A stretch of 64,000 nucleotides of DNA from Formicarius rufipectus (lineage: Eukaryota > Chordata > Aves > Passeriformes > Formicariidae): NCBI GenBank assembly GCA_013399695.1, contig VXAU01001099.1, positions 248,001 through 312,000 of the forward strand. The letters run 5' to 3'. The notes beneath the pieces are model-generated. The model was not told where the DNA came from, searched no databases, and saw nothing but the letters and a program-made list of their open reading frames with translations. This document shows positions 13,923-28,430 of this stretch, one piece after another. The stretch's first letter is position 1. The number at the start of each line of letters is the position of its first letter. The position numbers and the translations under genes are program-made.

Positions 13923-15450
13923 GTTTTTAAGTGGAAAGGCCCATCTCAGCTTTAGCTATAGTGATGGATGAGTATTTCTACAGGTTTCTCTCTAGAGCTT
14001 TTATAGCATTAATTTTCATAGGCAAGAATGTTACATTAGCACTTGAAATTGCTCAGACCAAAGGGCTTTTTGTTGTGTTGTTTTTTTTTAACTTTACTCT
14101 TCAAAGACATTACTCAGTTCATGATGAATCCACGGAAACTCAGTCTAGATTTCTTTGTTACCCAGAGGTAAAGCTTAACCCTGCACTACACAGTGGATGA
14201 TATAAATGATGTTAGTATGATTCCAATTGAATGAAAATTGATGTCAAGTCTTTTGGACAAATTTTGTCATATAATGAGGGACAAGGACCTAGAATAAACA
14301 ATGTATGCAGGAATAATATGGAAATGATAAACGCTTGTCTGGTTTGAATGTTATTCATTCTCATATCCAGGGCTTATGAGACATCCTGTTTAATCCACAC
14401 TATAGCTTTATGCCTCTTGCATTTAATTATCCCTGATATAACTCTGACAACTTCATTAAAGGTGGACAAGTGCGGTGTCTGAATCATTCGCAGGAGCACA
14501 AATGTGCTACTTTGAAATGGGATTTTAAAACACCTAATATCTGTGGCAGGAATCTTAGATGAATAAACTTTGACTGGATTTCTGAAAAGTACTGAACAAC
14601 TTTTGCATTTATACCTATGTGAGTGATTGCTTTGGGTTGGATTTCAGTGTAGACTGGGATTTGTTACAACTTCGTATTTGTCATGACCAAAGAACTAAAA
14701 GGTTTAAGTGCCTTCAAGAGCAAATCCCAAAACTATCAGGTGGGTTAATTAAATAGGATAATTTTTGACTTGTGTTCAAAGGCCCATTCATTCCTGCAGA
14801 TTATTATTTAGGTCAGCTCTCAAATGCACCTTTAAAAAACACATTACTCATGCATATCATGTGTTCTTTTACTCCCCTCATCTCCCAAGGGTGTTTCTCT
14901 GTCAGCTCCCCGACAGAATAGCACCACTTCTGCATCTTCTTGTAGTCCTTAGGTAGATTAATGAGAAGAATGACTGGAGGGATGTGGAAAAGTAAGTGAA
15001 AGCAGAGACAGAAACATGACATGAAATGTGAATAACCTTCCTTCAGTGAGATTCAGAGGACTCCCTACAGTCAGTCCAGTTTTCAGTGTAAGACCAAGTA
15101 TGAGAGGAAAATATCCATCGGAAAATAACCTTTTGCTCAGAGAGAGTCATCCTCGGCAAATTTTAGTCAAGCACTAGCAAAACTAATCTGGCTTGACACG
15201 AATAATAAATTGTGCAAATTCCTGTGACCTTCATCATTCTTATTTTGTATTAAATGTCATCTTGTTAGATGATGCATGAATGAATGGTACAATATGATAG
15301 ATAGTATGAATTATTGTTCGCTAATAGATTTTGTTAAAACATGTCTCTTCCCTGGGCTGGTCCTTGAGAAATATTCCAAAATTTGTTTCTGGGCAGGTCG
15401 TAAAAATCAAAGGAATGTTGGACCTTTATAGGAGTTTAACAAATGGCTTC

Positions 15451-15580
15451 GGGTTGGTTTTGGGGTGTTTGCTTGTTTGTTTTGTGTTTTGGTTTTGTTT
15501 TGGTTTTGGGTTTTCTTTGTTTGTTTGTTTTGGTGTTGTTGTTTTTTTTTGCCTTTTTTTTTTTTTCCCTCCCCTCCCTC
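15451..15580. repeat. G/T-rich tract grading into T/C
   Basis: About 90 bases built of GTTTT, TTTG and GGTTTT units with almost no A, followed by poly-T and a short CCCTCC tract. The lack of A prevents stop codons on the plus strand, which explains the overlapping 110-codon (15331-15663) and 65-codon (15443-15640) frames. These are not coding. Confidence 0.85.
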
Positions 15581-18500
15581 AGTTTGACATGGCTTTTTTC
15601 CTTGCTTTCATTACTGCATGGATGTGGACACTTGGAATGATGGACTCAAGTGCACAAGTTTGACTTGGGTATAACTCTGTAGGTCATGCTCATCGGAAAA
15701 CATAGAGAAAGGGGAGCAGGCTATTTCTGAAATACATAAGGAACCCTTCAGACTAAGCAGGCTGGTGACTAAACTGAGAGGAGGTGAAAACAGATTTCTG
15801 TCTTACAAACCCTTCAAGGTCCCAACTTCTCACCCAACCTGTTTCCATGCTCCCTTTAAAGTCCTGCTCCATGGATATGATAGGCCATGGAAATAGAGGA
15901 GGTTCAATAGACTTTTAGCTTTCCCCTGGCAAGCCAAGCAGTCGACCAGCAGTCCTTAAACCTTCATTAAAACAAATGGACTAGAAGAAGTGTGTTTGCT
16001 CTTCTGAAATGTCAGTCTCAATGTTTTTGAATGACATAGATATTTGATTAATAGCTTATAATAATTAGGATGATATCTAGGCTGTCCTGCCAATTTTTCA
16101 TAAGAAATGTTGTTGTACCTAAACACACCCATTTTCTATCTATCTTTTGGCATATAACCTAGTTTTTAAGTTTATTCTTCACTAGACACTATTGATAGGC
16201 ATTTCAATGTATTTCCAGAGATTGTCAAATAGGAAAAAATATAATTTTCAGTGATTGTCTTAAAAAACCCACAGAAATTGTCTTGGAGGGCTTCAAGATT
16301 CTCGAGAATTAACTGTGGTACATTTTCAGCCCAGCTCCTTTTTCTGTCCAGAGTTACATAGATATATATATGTTCACAGCTCTACAGATATAGCCCGATG
16401 ATGTTTAAGATACCAAATCATATTTCACAAGGCAACAAAAACTACTCCCTGGCTCAAATTCCTCCTTTTCATGATGACTGTGAGTTTTTTAACATGGTTG
16501 TGTGTCTCGGGGTGTGGCTTTACTCTGTGTCCTTTTCCTTAACATACATGTGATAACCTTTTGGATGGATATTAGGAAATTAAGGCTGACTAAAATGTTG
16601 AGTTTTCCTGATGCCTCTTTCTCTCCCACCTGGGGTTATTTTTTCTTGTCAACCAGCATAGCTTGAAGCAACCTCTAGGATGCTATAAAAATGTTTACAT
16701 TGAGACCTGATACCTACAGGTCAGACGGAAAAAAAAATCTGATTTTGAAGAACTCTTGATTGGAAGGCAACATTCTTGGCTTCTGTAACTGAGTAAAGTC
16801 ATTACTAAATGCTTCTGCATATTTAGAGTGAATTGCTTTTAATAGACTCAAAAATCCCTGAGCATTTTTAGTCTTGAACTAACAACTACATTTCTGTAAA
16901 AGTCTTTTGATTATTAAGTAATAACCTATATTGCACAGAAACTGATGTTTTGCTCTTATCCTATTGCATTATGGAATTGTCCTAGGTTCTTTCCACTCAA
17001 CTGGACTTGAGTGTCACAGAAGGTAGGTGGAAGGCATGAGAATGTACCATTTGAGAACACTTCAGCAAGTTTGGCTAAGTGCAGAAACCAGCAAAGGGAC
17101 TGCTGTAGAAGGCTCTGCAGTGGCTGCAGCTTGTATGGAGTCAGTTAAATCTTTGTACATATTGGTGACCACCCTGGGGTAGTGACTATATAATTTGAAA
17201 TGCGGATTTTCCTGCCTTAGTGGTGTTCTTTGTCTTAATCTTGTTCCCCAACTCAACACTGAAAATTATTATTTGAGGCACTTCAAGAAAGTGTCAAGAT
17301 GCTATTTTTGAAGTGTATTTCTTTAGTTATGCTCCTTTTGTTTGAAACCTGGAATAAAATCATAAGGACAGATATGTAGAACAGAACATGTGACTGTTGG
17401 AAGAGATGGGATGCTATGCTGTTACTGTTTGTTAAATTTTACTTATTAGACTCTACACTGAATAGCATTTCTGTTTGTTTTTAAGAGGTATATAACAGTA
17501 GAGTTTGTTTGTATGGTGCTTTTAGTGCTTTTTCCTCTCCAGAAACTGTGATGTTTTGACTTTGATCTGTTGCCATTTTGAATTAGGTGCATCCCATGAG
17601 AGAGTGAAATCTTTTCTAGTAACAGATGCTAGTCAAATTCTTTTTGATCTTTTGGGACTATGATAACCCTAAATAAGGTCCAGAATCAACTTTGCACTGA
17701 AACTAATACTTTCTTGATTACACTTTTCCTATGCAGAAAATGAAACACACTCAAAAAGGTGGATGCTGAACTTAAGCTACTTTTGGCAGGAGTAGGATTT
17801 ATCAAAACTGCAGCAGGTATTTTGTAAGACTGGCATACTTGAGATTGGGTGTTGACATGCCAGCAAGAATATGCAGTGCATTCATTTCCCAAAGATGTCA
17901 ACAAATCTGAGCCAGACATATGTAAGTTCAGGGCATCCCTGAACTTATCACCAGGGCTTGACTTTCCATGAATATCCTGCCTCTGGAAATGGGGTGCTCT
18001 CTGATTTTTTTTGTTTTCCAATGTCTTATTCAGTAACTGCTTCTCTGCAAAGGATATATTTGTAAAACATTACTTTATTGAATCATCTAAAGACCAGACT
18101 CTTACTGGAATCAGTGGGAGTCCAATTCAATCAATGCTTGCAGGGAAGAAAATCTTAAAATCAAAGAAGTGTTTATGTGTCTTTAAGTCTAGCACTGATG
18201 CTCATCATGCAAACTAACAAGATTTACAAAAATTAGTCATATACATGAGATATATTGATACAAGATAAACTACATCCTGACATTTTGCAAAATTTAGCAT
18301 TTCCTAGCATTAGAAACAGCCTTAATTGAAACACTGGAGATATAAAGGGTATCTAAAGAAACCAAAGCAGTTCCAGACTTTTTACAATCTTTCATAATTA
18401 AAGGACATGAGGTCACATGAAGGTAATCATGAGTAAATTTCAAGCAAATGAAATGAAATATTTCCTCACAAAACACTTAGATTATGCTGGAGGTCAGAAT

Positions 18501-18702
18501 CAAAGAGTGTAGCAGCACTTTCAAAAAATGACAGCTAACTTTATGATCTTCCATAAAATTTTTAGCTTTATCTTCTAGATGGGGTTAGTCTATGTTCATA
18601 CCCCAAGGCATTAACTGATTACCAAATGACCAAAAAGATTTTTTTTAATTGTGCTGAAAATTTACCTTTATTTTTTAACAATGGTTTGTGTTAACAACAC
18701 AG

Positions 18703-18740
18703 ACAAAAAAAAATAAAAATATATATAATATATCTATCTA
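18703..18740. repeat. A/T-rich simple repeat
   Basis: Poly-A grades into an AT dinucleotide stretch and then a short ATCT run. Ordinary low-complexity DNA. Confidence 0.75.
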
Positions 18741-21700
18741 GTTAAAAGAATGGTACATGTAGCCAGGTGCAATTGGAATAGATTTTAAATTTTACTTCAA
18801 GCTATTTCCAGAGTATATTTTTTTTAAGATGCCATAAATATATATGTGCAGATATTATATTTGTTTTAATTCAACAGTTATGTCTATTGAAGTGACAAGA
18901 TGATTTGCATTGGAGATGATGACACACATCTCTTATCCTGATAAAATTATACCCAAATGTGTGTTGCTCTAGCTTAGAATAAAATTTTTAGATAATACTT
19001 GTGTTTGTTTTCCAACTTTTCCATTTTAGGTTCTATTAAGATACATTTCTTTAGGTTTAATAGATGATCAGCACAATGCTCTTTGGCCACATCAATGTAA
19101 GGCGGTTTAAGGTCATTCCCATTTTAAGAAACTCTGAAACTTTCAATCCTTCCAAAAGTGCTGTCTGTTTGAAAACCAGCTTTGTCATCCTCTCACAATA
19201 TACAATCCTATTCTATCTGTAGGACAATGGTACATTTTATTCCAAGATACTTTTGTCCTTAAGGTAATCTCATAATGCAACTGGAGTTCAGAAATTGTAT
19301 ATCAAATCTGGTTTTGAAATATATGAAGCTGAAGGAATCTGTTTCACGTGGAGCACATAATCCTCTGATGTCTTCACAGGTTCCCTGTGATCCACGTTGT
19401 TTCACATGTCTGCTGGGGTAAGGTCAAAGAAGATTCTAGGAACTGAAATACAGTGTGGAAACTGGATGTCAGTAAGACTGTGAGACAGGAGGTGGGTGCA
19501 AGCCTTGTACTCAGTGTGTGATAGTGAAAAAGAATTATCAGAATCAGTTTCCAGAAAAATTTATAACAGTACAAAGGTTTTTGGGGAAAAAATTAAGTTA
19601 AAGAAAATCCTCCTAAATCAACCAGACAATCAAAAAATCCCCAAGAATCAAACTGATCCCTTAGGTCCCATGAATAAACTTTGGAATTGCTGCCGATTCA
19701 CAGTAGTTGTCAGCAGTGAAAGCAGTGGCAACAGCTGGTGAAATTACAGTCACCTGGATGGAACAAAGATGTAGTAACATCTTTGAGACACCTTCTTTAT
19801 TGTATGGATGTAACCAGGTAAAGAGGGATTGTTTTTAGTGTTTGGACATTTAAACCCAAATTTTACTTGGTTCTGACAATGCTCAGATATTCAACAAGAG
19901 TGTGTAACAATTCCAGTGGGGCTGTGACTGTTTCCACCAGAACCTCAGAAACCTAAACAGTGAACCATTACTTGCTGTCTGTATCCCGATGTCTGTCTGT
20001 GAAATAAATGAACTCTGCTGACTATGATGCCTTCCACTGCCTGCTCTGAGAATGGAGACCTTACCTGATGCAATGGTGACTGGTGTTTGTCTCTGTATAT
20101 AAGAAACAGTGGATGAGGAAAAAAATTGAAAGGAAATCAGTGAGTGAGGAGACTTTTAGATGCAAAACCAAATAAATATGTTGAGGAGGGTGGAGAGAGC
20201 TCTTTTCGTTTCAGAGCTGCAATTTTCAATTTGCAGGAGTGCTGGGTAAGTGAAAAGGGACCCACGAGTTTGAGACACAGTGGTTGCCTGTTTGGGGGCT
20301 GCCATTTAAACACTTGAAGGAAAATGGAAAATTGTGACTTCCTCAGTTAATTCTGCAGTGAGGCAGGAAACCTGGAAAAGAACATCTTAACATGAAAAGA
20401 TCCTGGTCTTTTTGTTCTCTAGGCATATTTGTTTGATCTTACTGGAGCTGTGAGACCAAATAGCCTGAAAATTGCTTTATCATTTCAGATGTTTCCATTC
20501 CTGCAAGACAAATAAGTTTATTTTACAGCTTTTAAATGATCCTCCCAAGCATTTCTCCTTTTCCTGTTTCTCTTCCTTGCTTCAGCATTTCACTGTTGCT
20601 TGCTGCCATTCATCTGCATTTCTTTCTTCTTTGATATTTATGAACTCAGCTTCAGCAGCAGAGTTCACAGAAAGCATCTCCTTCTTCTCTGTGCAAGACA
20701 AGCCATGTAAAAGTAGTTTACTCAAAGGAAGGAAGGAGATAAAACAAAAAAATCATCTTTGTAAATCAGGTCCTCAGGCCAAATTCAACTGTGATGTGGG
20801 GAATATTATCCAGTCATCTCCCAGAGGGAGAGGTATGGAATTGACTAACCTTCCTTTTGAGATGTAAAAAGATGTCTTTCCCTAATTTAGAAGGAGGAGC
20901 AGAGTTCTTTGGGAGTCTCAGGGATGAGGAAGAACAGGACAGACTATGGCAGAGTGAGGCTTTTTAATGGCTGAAGGGTTTCAACACGAGAGATCTTCCT
21001 GGTGTCTTCTTCTAAAGATGTTCTTCCACCTCGTACCTCTGTGTCTCTTCTCCCACTCATATTCCAATAATGTACTTCTACAAACACTTGTTAAACGGTT
21101 TGGATGTGAGCAATACTGTCCTGTATCTCTCTTGAAGGCAGATGTTAATTCTGTTGTAAGTAATGTCACTGTCATAATGAAAAGATGCCTAAGACACCAA
21201 GTGTCCATATTTGTTTAATGTATGTTTAGACATCCACTTGATGTTTTTTCTGATATTGTTTCTTCTCAACTATGAGATAATTTTCCAGTCCCTAATGAAA
21301 ACAAGAGAAAAATATCCTGGATTTGCATGGGTGGGCATCCATGTTGGAACTAGATTTATGAGAAAGAAAAGAAGGAAGAGTCAGGAATTGGAATAAGACA
21401 ACTTCTCCCAGTTTTGTGCTGGGAGATGTTGTTCAAATGTTGGTGCTATGTTGTTTAAATTAACATTCAAAGTGAACAGGCAGAGCTCCTTGTAGATGTG
21501 TGACCGACATTCCTATCTGCAGGTAATAGGATCATTTTCCCTGACACACACTCCCTTAGCTTTGGACTGGAGATATCGGAGGCATGAAGGGAAATGGGCA
21601 ACATTTTCTGGCAATCCATCAGTGACTTTGTTTATTTTTTCTTGTTTTCTGGATTTTTGAATTATTTTAAATATTCTGGGTAGCTAATTTCTGAGTTTGT

Positions 21701-24700
21701 GTGCCTGTGCGTATTTGTGTGAATAAGGAATCTCAGAATACTTTATGCAGAAGATTTTTCTCTTTCTTCCACTGCTGGAACTACTGTATGAAATACAGAT
21801 GAGTGATTCTGTTATATGAGACAGTAAATAAATAGTGTGAAGAATCTATTGCAGCTTTAAACATCTATGAATCAAAATCTATTTGCTCTCTTCATTGTTA
21901 TGTTCCTACATCTCAATTAATGAGATCTCTGAACAACTGCCTGGGAGTAAGAGATTTAAATACAGCAGTAAAACAGAAAAAAAATAAAGAAAAAAAGCTT
22001 GAGAGAGAACAAAAAGGGACTGTCTCTGTCTCTTGGATTGTTAATATACCTTTTCTCTCTAACTTCTGTCATTCATCTTGAGATTAGTTAAGTTTCATTT
22101 TAAAGTTCATGTTTTCTTAAATTTTCCTTTTCTTTCTAGTCAACAACTCACATTTTCTGACCTGCTACCAGTGTCCTGAGCATCCTGAGAGATCTCCTCT
22201 TATTAGTCATAATGTTATGAAAAGAATGGTAGATACTGTTTGTCTATAAGACATTAACTCTTTAGTATGCTGCCAGATTAAATACATGGCAGAAATCAGT
22301 CTGGACTCTTAACAAGCCACACAGGAGTAAACTAGAAGGAAAACAGCATCCTGATCAACTAGCAGGAGGCTAGAAAGGAGGATTGTAGGTGATTCTGGGA
22401 ACAACAAATAAACATGCAAGTTGGTAGTACATAGTATGGGCCATCCATGCTCACTGGATCTGGTGGCAGACAGGGTTTCCATTCCTTTCAGTTTACCTGG
22501 ATATTTTGCTTTTGTGTTCAAACGCCTTACAGACACTCTGATTTCTTCCTCGATCTCCATAATGTTGGCATGAAGGGCTCCAAGTGCCTGAGTGATTTAT
22601 CAGTTTCTGTTACTCTGTGTAAGGAAAGGTCTATTCCTGTTCAAAAACTCCTTCAGAGGTGTTACTGTGACTGAGTTTATTGATTCAAACTGAGAGAAAG
22701 TTGGGACTTAACCTTGTTATTGTAACATCTTTCCTTTGTCTCTTTGGAAAAACCACAAGCTGAATGTGGTGGATTAATTGAAGTAATTTTATGTGTTTCA
22801 GAGTGTGATGGGAATGAGGAAGCCTGTTGTCTTAGGAAAAAGGATTTTTATGACCAAACCATAGGGCTGAAAGTTCCCCGTGCCCTCTAATAACTTTGAA
22901 AATTATTAGCCAATTTCAATACAATGCTACAGCTCTAAAAGACAATTACTTCCTGCAAGTTTTATGAAAATCAGGTGCTGGAAAGGCCTACAGAGAGAAG
23001 GGTACAGACAAGTCAGCTCTTAGTGGTTCTTGCCTACTGGGTATGGCCAGTGTATGAGTCAAAATGCAAAATCTCAAGGCAAGCCACAGTAAATTTGCTT
23101 TATTTCTCAATTAAGGATGTGGGGGAGAGATGAAGAGGAGGAGGAGTGGGCTTCAGGCATGTTAATAGAATCTGGGGTATTGTCAGGGGTACTTTAGTGA
23201 CAGGGGTGTGAGGAGGAGACTGCAATGTTTGGAACAACTTCATAACAGCTTAGTGGATGCAAATGGCAGAATTTTGAAAACAAACAGTTTGTCTGTGACC
23301 AATGTTGTAAGTTATAGTTCTGGTTAATCATTTTTTCTTGCTTAGCATTTTCACTTCCAACCATTATATTCAACTCTTATAGGTAAAGGTGAATCACACT
23401 GTTTTATTTGAGATTGATTTTCAGTAGGCAATTAAAAGAAGTATGAGAAACTAGTAATAAAAATTACAGAAAACTACAGGTACAGAAAAATTTGTGGGAT
23501 TTGGTATATAATTCACATGGAAGTGTTTTTAGGACCATAGTTCATGTTTCTGATGCTCAGTGGGTTTCAATGGGGAAAGTTTTTAATTAAGGTTTGTCTA
23601 TAATATTTTCATTTTAAACTCCCTTAGTTTGCAACTTTTGTGCATTGTGTTATTAAAATTCAGAAACAATGTTGTAAGTTGATGTAACCACCATTTCTAG
23701 GACTGAAATAATGAGAGGCAACTTATGAAATTCTGTGACATTTTCAAATTTGCTAGAAATGTGATGAAAAGTAAAACAATAGATGTCAAAAGGGTTTTTT
23801 TAATTTTTTTTTTCCTAGTGCATTTTAAGGAGCTATAATTTCATATTGTTATAGTATATCTGGAAGAAAGGGGAAATGATTTAACGCCACCTGAAACAAG
23901 GACAGGATAATTTTTATTATAGCTCAGCCAATGTTCTATCCATACAAAAAATGTCATGGTGAACAGCCTCTCTGAAGTGGTCTGTGTTCTTCAGCTACTT
24001 CCCTTCTCACACAGTTGTTTTGTTTCCTTCTCCCAACGGTCTTTACTTTTCTGGCTGTGTGACAATTTCTTTATCTGGTTCATATCTTCCTTAGGTTTCA
24101 TCTTACCCCCTCTGTCTTTCCATTTTTTGGCTTCTTTCATCTGATAAAAATTATATTCAACAAATCCAGTTTAAAAAAGTATATTGAAAGCTCACCCAAG
24201 TAAAGCAAAGAAATAGTCTGTAAACTGGGGTTTTTTGTTGCCTTGAATAGGTTTTGTTACAGCATGCTGAATTCTATGAAATTTTTGTTAGCATTTCTGA
24301 AGCACAGGATGCAACTCATAGAAACCTAAGAGCAAGTGCATATGCTGTGGGAATTGCTTGTCCACTCACTTACTTTGAGAAGAAAAATAATTCTGTACCT
24401 AGTCACAAGAAAGCACATGGCTGAGCACTTGGCATTTGTAGAGGTTTCTTTTTGTTTCTTTGTTATCTCTAAAAAAATAATTTTCAGATTTCTCAAAACC
24501 TGTTGAAAATAAATGTCAAAGCATTAAAACTTCCTCATTAAATGGAACTGGTGTCCAAGTAAACCTAACTACAACTGGATACTGCCTTAGCTCAAAAGGA
24601 AAATTTGTTTTTACCCACACAGTGGTATCTTGCTGTTACACATAATACTGGCAGCTATGAAGGTAATCACAGATTTTCACCCAGGAAATCAACAAAAAGC

Positions 24701-25043
24701 TTTTTAATCAGCTCTTGTGAACTAACAAACAGATAGCCTCAGCAGCCTGTTGGCCTCTGTGTTTCTGAGGAATACATGCTTTGTGAGTATTTCCCTGGGG
24801 ATAGTTGTATCTGGAGTCTTCCTGAAAGGCATGCAATAAATCCTTCTAATTGGCAGTCTGCAAACATTTGATTTCTGCATATTCAGCCCAACCCAGTCCA
24901 CAGAAGGTGAATGCAAAACTGTGTGCTAATGAATCAAACATAGGTTCAGCTTTTGTAGAAATTTGCATGGTGGTGATATTGGAATAAGTGATAAATTCAA
25001 AATGAGATTCAATGAGACTGATTCAACCTTTATGAGATTTATC

Positions 25044-25070
25044 TTTTTTTTTTTTTTCTTTTCTTTTCTC
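25044..25070. repeat. Poly-T grading into a CTTTT tract
   Basis: Fourteen T bases followed by CTTTT units. No element body is recognised on either side. Confidence 0.85.
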
Positions 25071-27320
25071 CACCCTTGGAAAGCATCTACAGCAAAATGT
25101 TTAATTTTTTTTTGTTTTTATGTTTCTTTGGATTTAATGCAGGACTAAGGAGATTGGATGAGACTGAAGTTCCACACTTGTCTTCAGCATTGATCAGTGA
25201 TACAGACTTCAGAATAAGGTGAAAGAGGTCTGTAGGAGGCCTTTCTGGCTGCTTTATAATAAGAGATTAGGTCAAGCAGCAGATCACTGAGGTTACCTCT
25301 AATTGCATACCCCTGAGTGTTCTTCACATAGAGGTGTTCTCCACAAGCATAGGAGCTGTGGAAATACCAGCATAAATGTAGACATTTAGGCATTGGTTTC
25401 TAAGCTTGTTGTATAAGTTCTCTTATAGAAAAGATGGATTCTTGTTGGGTGCAGTTTAGGATGCTTTAAGGCAGACATCCAAAAGATCTGCCTGATGTCT
25501 AGGAGAGACATTCAGTGAACTGTATTTTAGAAAAGTCCACTTCTTCCTACTCTTTGCAAAAGGAACCTGGAAAACTACCTGAAATGTAGACAAGCTCTAG
25601 AGATATGTGATATTAGTCTCACTCTTTCAGCTTGAAATACATAGGCAGGACACGGTGTTGGTTGTCTCAACTCTGAAACATATTTTGCCCTTTCAGGTCT
25701 TATAAAATGTTGTTAGGTCAGGAGTTCAAGAATCATTAGAAGCAGCATGGGAAGAACATGGGAGATCTCCAGAGTTGAGTGCAATGGTGTGATAGCAACA
25801 AACATTGATGTGTAGAAGAATACCTAGTTACTGATAAGCACAGAAGTGCAGCTGTTCTATTAGTTAGTTCACTCTGTGCTGTGTGTGCCATTGCACACTT
25901 AGATAAAAGCAAAAGAGACAAGAGAGGAAGAACACAAACCAGGAAAGGTCATGAAAGTGGGATGAGGAAAATTTGCCCCTTCTCCTCCCTAATAGCAAGG
26001 TATACGTGAAGATAACTGAAAAAAAACAACTGCTAAATAGTTCCTGGAGATGAGCACCAAGGAACACAGATCAAATAAAGCAAATGCACCTTTTATATAG
26101 CCTTTTGTCCCCTTATTAGAAGGAGAATTTTTCAGTGGCAAGTTACTAAACTGTAGCTGACTTATATGACTGTTTGAGTCACTTTTGCCCTTGCTTAAAA
26201 TCAGAGAGAAGGTTTTTTCTCCTATTTCCTTTTTGTTCCTTAGTATAAAAGCTTGTATGTGTCTCTAAAAAAGGTATTTATGTGGGGTTTTTTCAATGTT
26301 TTTCTGTTTTTACTTACCAGCTTTATTCAAAATCTGTGTTCTGGAAATTCAGAAAGAGAATCTGCTTTGTACAGGATGGCACTTAAATGTTTAAAATACT
26401 CTTAGTAGTCTTTTTTTTCTATTTTCCTGCATTAGACAAAGCTTTCAACATGCAATTACTGCAATAGAAAAGGATATTTAAGGCTTTGTATAGAGAAAAA
26501 CTTGCTCGATACTTTATGTATCACTGCTTGTACACACAGAATTCAACTAACTTTAGGAAGAAGTATTTTGGTATCATTTTTTAACAGGACATGTCCAAAT
26601 AAGAAAATAATTTATCTTTTCAATCTTACACTCATGTATTTTCCATTTTGGTTTAGCTTTCCATTCATCATGTGCCATCAGTGCATAGTGTATTAGGGTA
26701 TTAGATCAAACTGTCAAAAAACTGACTTTTTTTTCCCCTAAGCATATGCATTTTTTGTAATAGTGATTAATTCAACCAACTGGAAGTAAGTAATTAGTGG
26801 CTTTTTTCCTTGTGTTTGTTGCAAGTTTTGATATGTATTTATAGAAAATTGCAATTTTAACGTCTAAAAAGGCCTTATTTTGGGGTACTTTGCTTACACA
26901 AGAAAAATATTCAGTCTTAGGTAGTACATTAGCTCATATGATATTAAACATGATTTCAGAGTGGGAACTACCTAAGTGCCTAATAGCCTTTGGGAAGACC
27001 CTTCTGAATTAAGACACTTGCTTAATATTTCTAGCTGTTATGGCAGAATGTGAAAGTTATGAGTTTGTCTTGTTTAAATCTTGTATTTATTCAAATAATA
27101 CAATATGTAAAATGCTACAAAAATGTCTTCTGAAATGATGTATCTTGTTCATTGGTTGGTGCTTTTCGGGAATTTCTAGCACCTGGAGGGAAGTTCTGTT
27201 TCAAATATTCTAGTAAGGGTGATGCTGCAACTATCTTCTTGTGTGGATAAAGAGGGTCTTGACAATGAGATGTATTTGCAGAAAGCAAATCCTGCTTGTT
27301 TTTCACATCCTATCTGCAAG

Positions 27321-27348
27321 TTTCCCTTCCCTTTCCCTTCCCTTCCCT
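27321..27348. repeat. (CCCTT)n microsatellite
   Basis: A polypyrimidine repeat of CCCTT units with one T insertion. A poly-A run of 18 lies about 85 bases to the right. Confidence 0.85.
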
Positions 27349-27434
27349 CACTTGTGAGAAAGAAATGCTTCTTGGGCACCTCTTCAGGTAAAGGATTGCC
27401 TGTTTTATCTAGCAAGGGAACAGCTCTGATGGGG

Positions 27435-27452
27435 AAAAAAAAAAAAAAAAAA
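27435..27452. repeat. Poly-A homopolymer
   Basis: Eighteen consecutive A bases after GGGG. It could be a retroposed poly(A) tail, but no retrocopy is recognisable upstream. Confidence 0.9.
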
Positions 27453-28414
27453 GTGGTTATTCTCACACATTCTCTCAATGTATATTTCTTTAGTTATGAG
27501 AGGTTTCTTTAGCAAAGAGAAATTTCCAAACCAATTTACCTCCACACTCATTTCTTGTGTGGGTTCCCCTCAACCCCCATATCAAAACAAAATTATCCAG
27601 TCTGTGGGATGGATTATTAAGGTAACTGTCAGTAAATGTTTAAAACATTAAATTAACATTAAATCTATCAGTTATTTTTGGATAGAAAGTGTTTGGGAAA
27701 GAAAAAAAGAAGAAATATTAATCAGGAAAAGGTATTTGTCCAAATTTAATGGCAGTGTTTACTCCAGATAATTATGTTGTCTTTCATTATTAAAATCCAA
27801 GATCATCTCTGCTTGAAGGATGCACACTCTAGGGAGAAAAAAATATTAGAATCTTTTTTCAATTCTGTTGCTTTAACATTAGATCTTTTTTTATTGTTTC
27901 TGTAGCCCAAGCTGACCAATAAAAACTACAGAGAAACAGGAGCTGAGTGAAATGTTCAAACTGAACACTGGAATTTTGAGTGGAAGGGCCATTACTTTTT
28001 GTGATTATGTTGCACTACAATTTTGTGATTATCAAGAATAGTTTGATACTCTCAAAACAACAGTAATAGAGGAAAAAGTCAAAAATACAGATCGTCTTTA
28101 GACTGTGATATCAAAGAATGGTCCAGTTCTTCACTGGGAGGATGAGGCATGGCTAAGTGGGTGAAGTTTAACTAATGGCTATAAATGGCCAGTGGCCATA
28201 AAGCTGGGAAAATTGTTCTCTATTTCAAACCTGAACTTTGCAAAAACTTTGTGTTGTGGTCTATTATAGACTCAAGTGAAGAACTTGGAAGGCAATGGAG
28301 CAACTTGTACCCTAGACCTACACTGAGGACGTGAAGACAGTCCAGGCTATGAATCCAGAGCACAGGGAAACCTATTAAACACAGTGGAAAAATCATTGGA
28401 GTTTCTTGTAAAAC

Positions 28415-28430
28415 TTTTTTTTTTTTTTTT
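28415..28430. repeat. Poly-T homopolymer
   Basis: Sixteen consecutive T bases in AT-rich context. Confidence 0.9.

Larger units (their letters stand above)
11019..27320. other. AT-rich unique DNA, no gene recognised
   Basis: No RNA gene, coding exon with clear support or transposon is recognised here beyond the simple repeats listed separately. The longest ATG frame is 145 codons on the minus strand (11790-12227). Its translation has no recognisable domain and a shorter frame overlaps it on the other strand (12040-12234). A pyrimidine tract ending in TAG at 22139 is followed by a 35-codon open frame to 22249, an exon-like pattern discussed in the findings. Confidence 0.55.

Noticed and set aside
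15331..15663. 110-codon plus-strand frame rich in Phe, Val, Leu and Gly
   Set aside because: It is open only because the G/T tract at 15451-15580 lacks A and so cannot form stop codons; hydrophobicity reflects T content.
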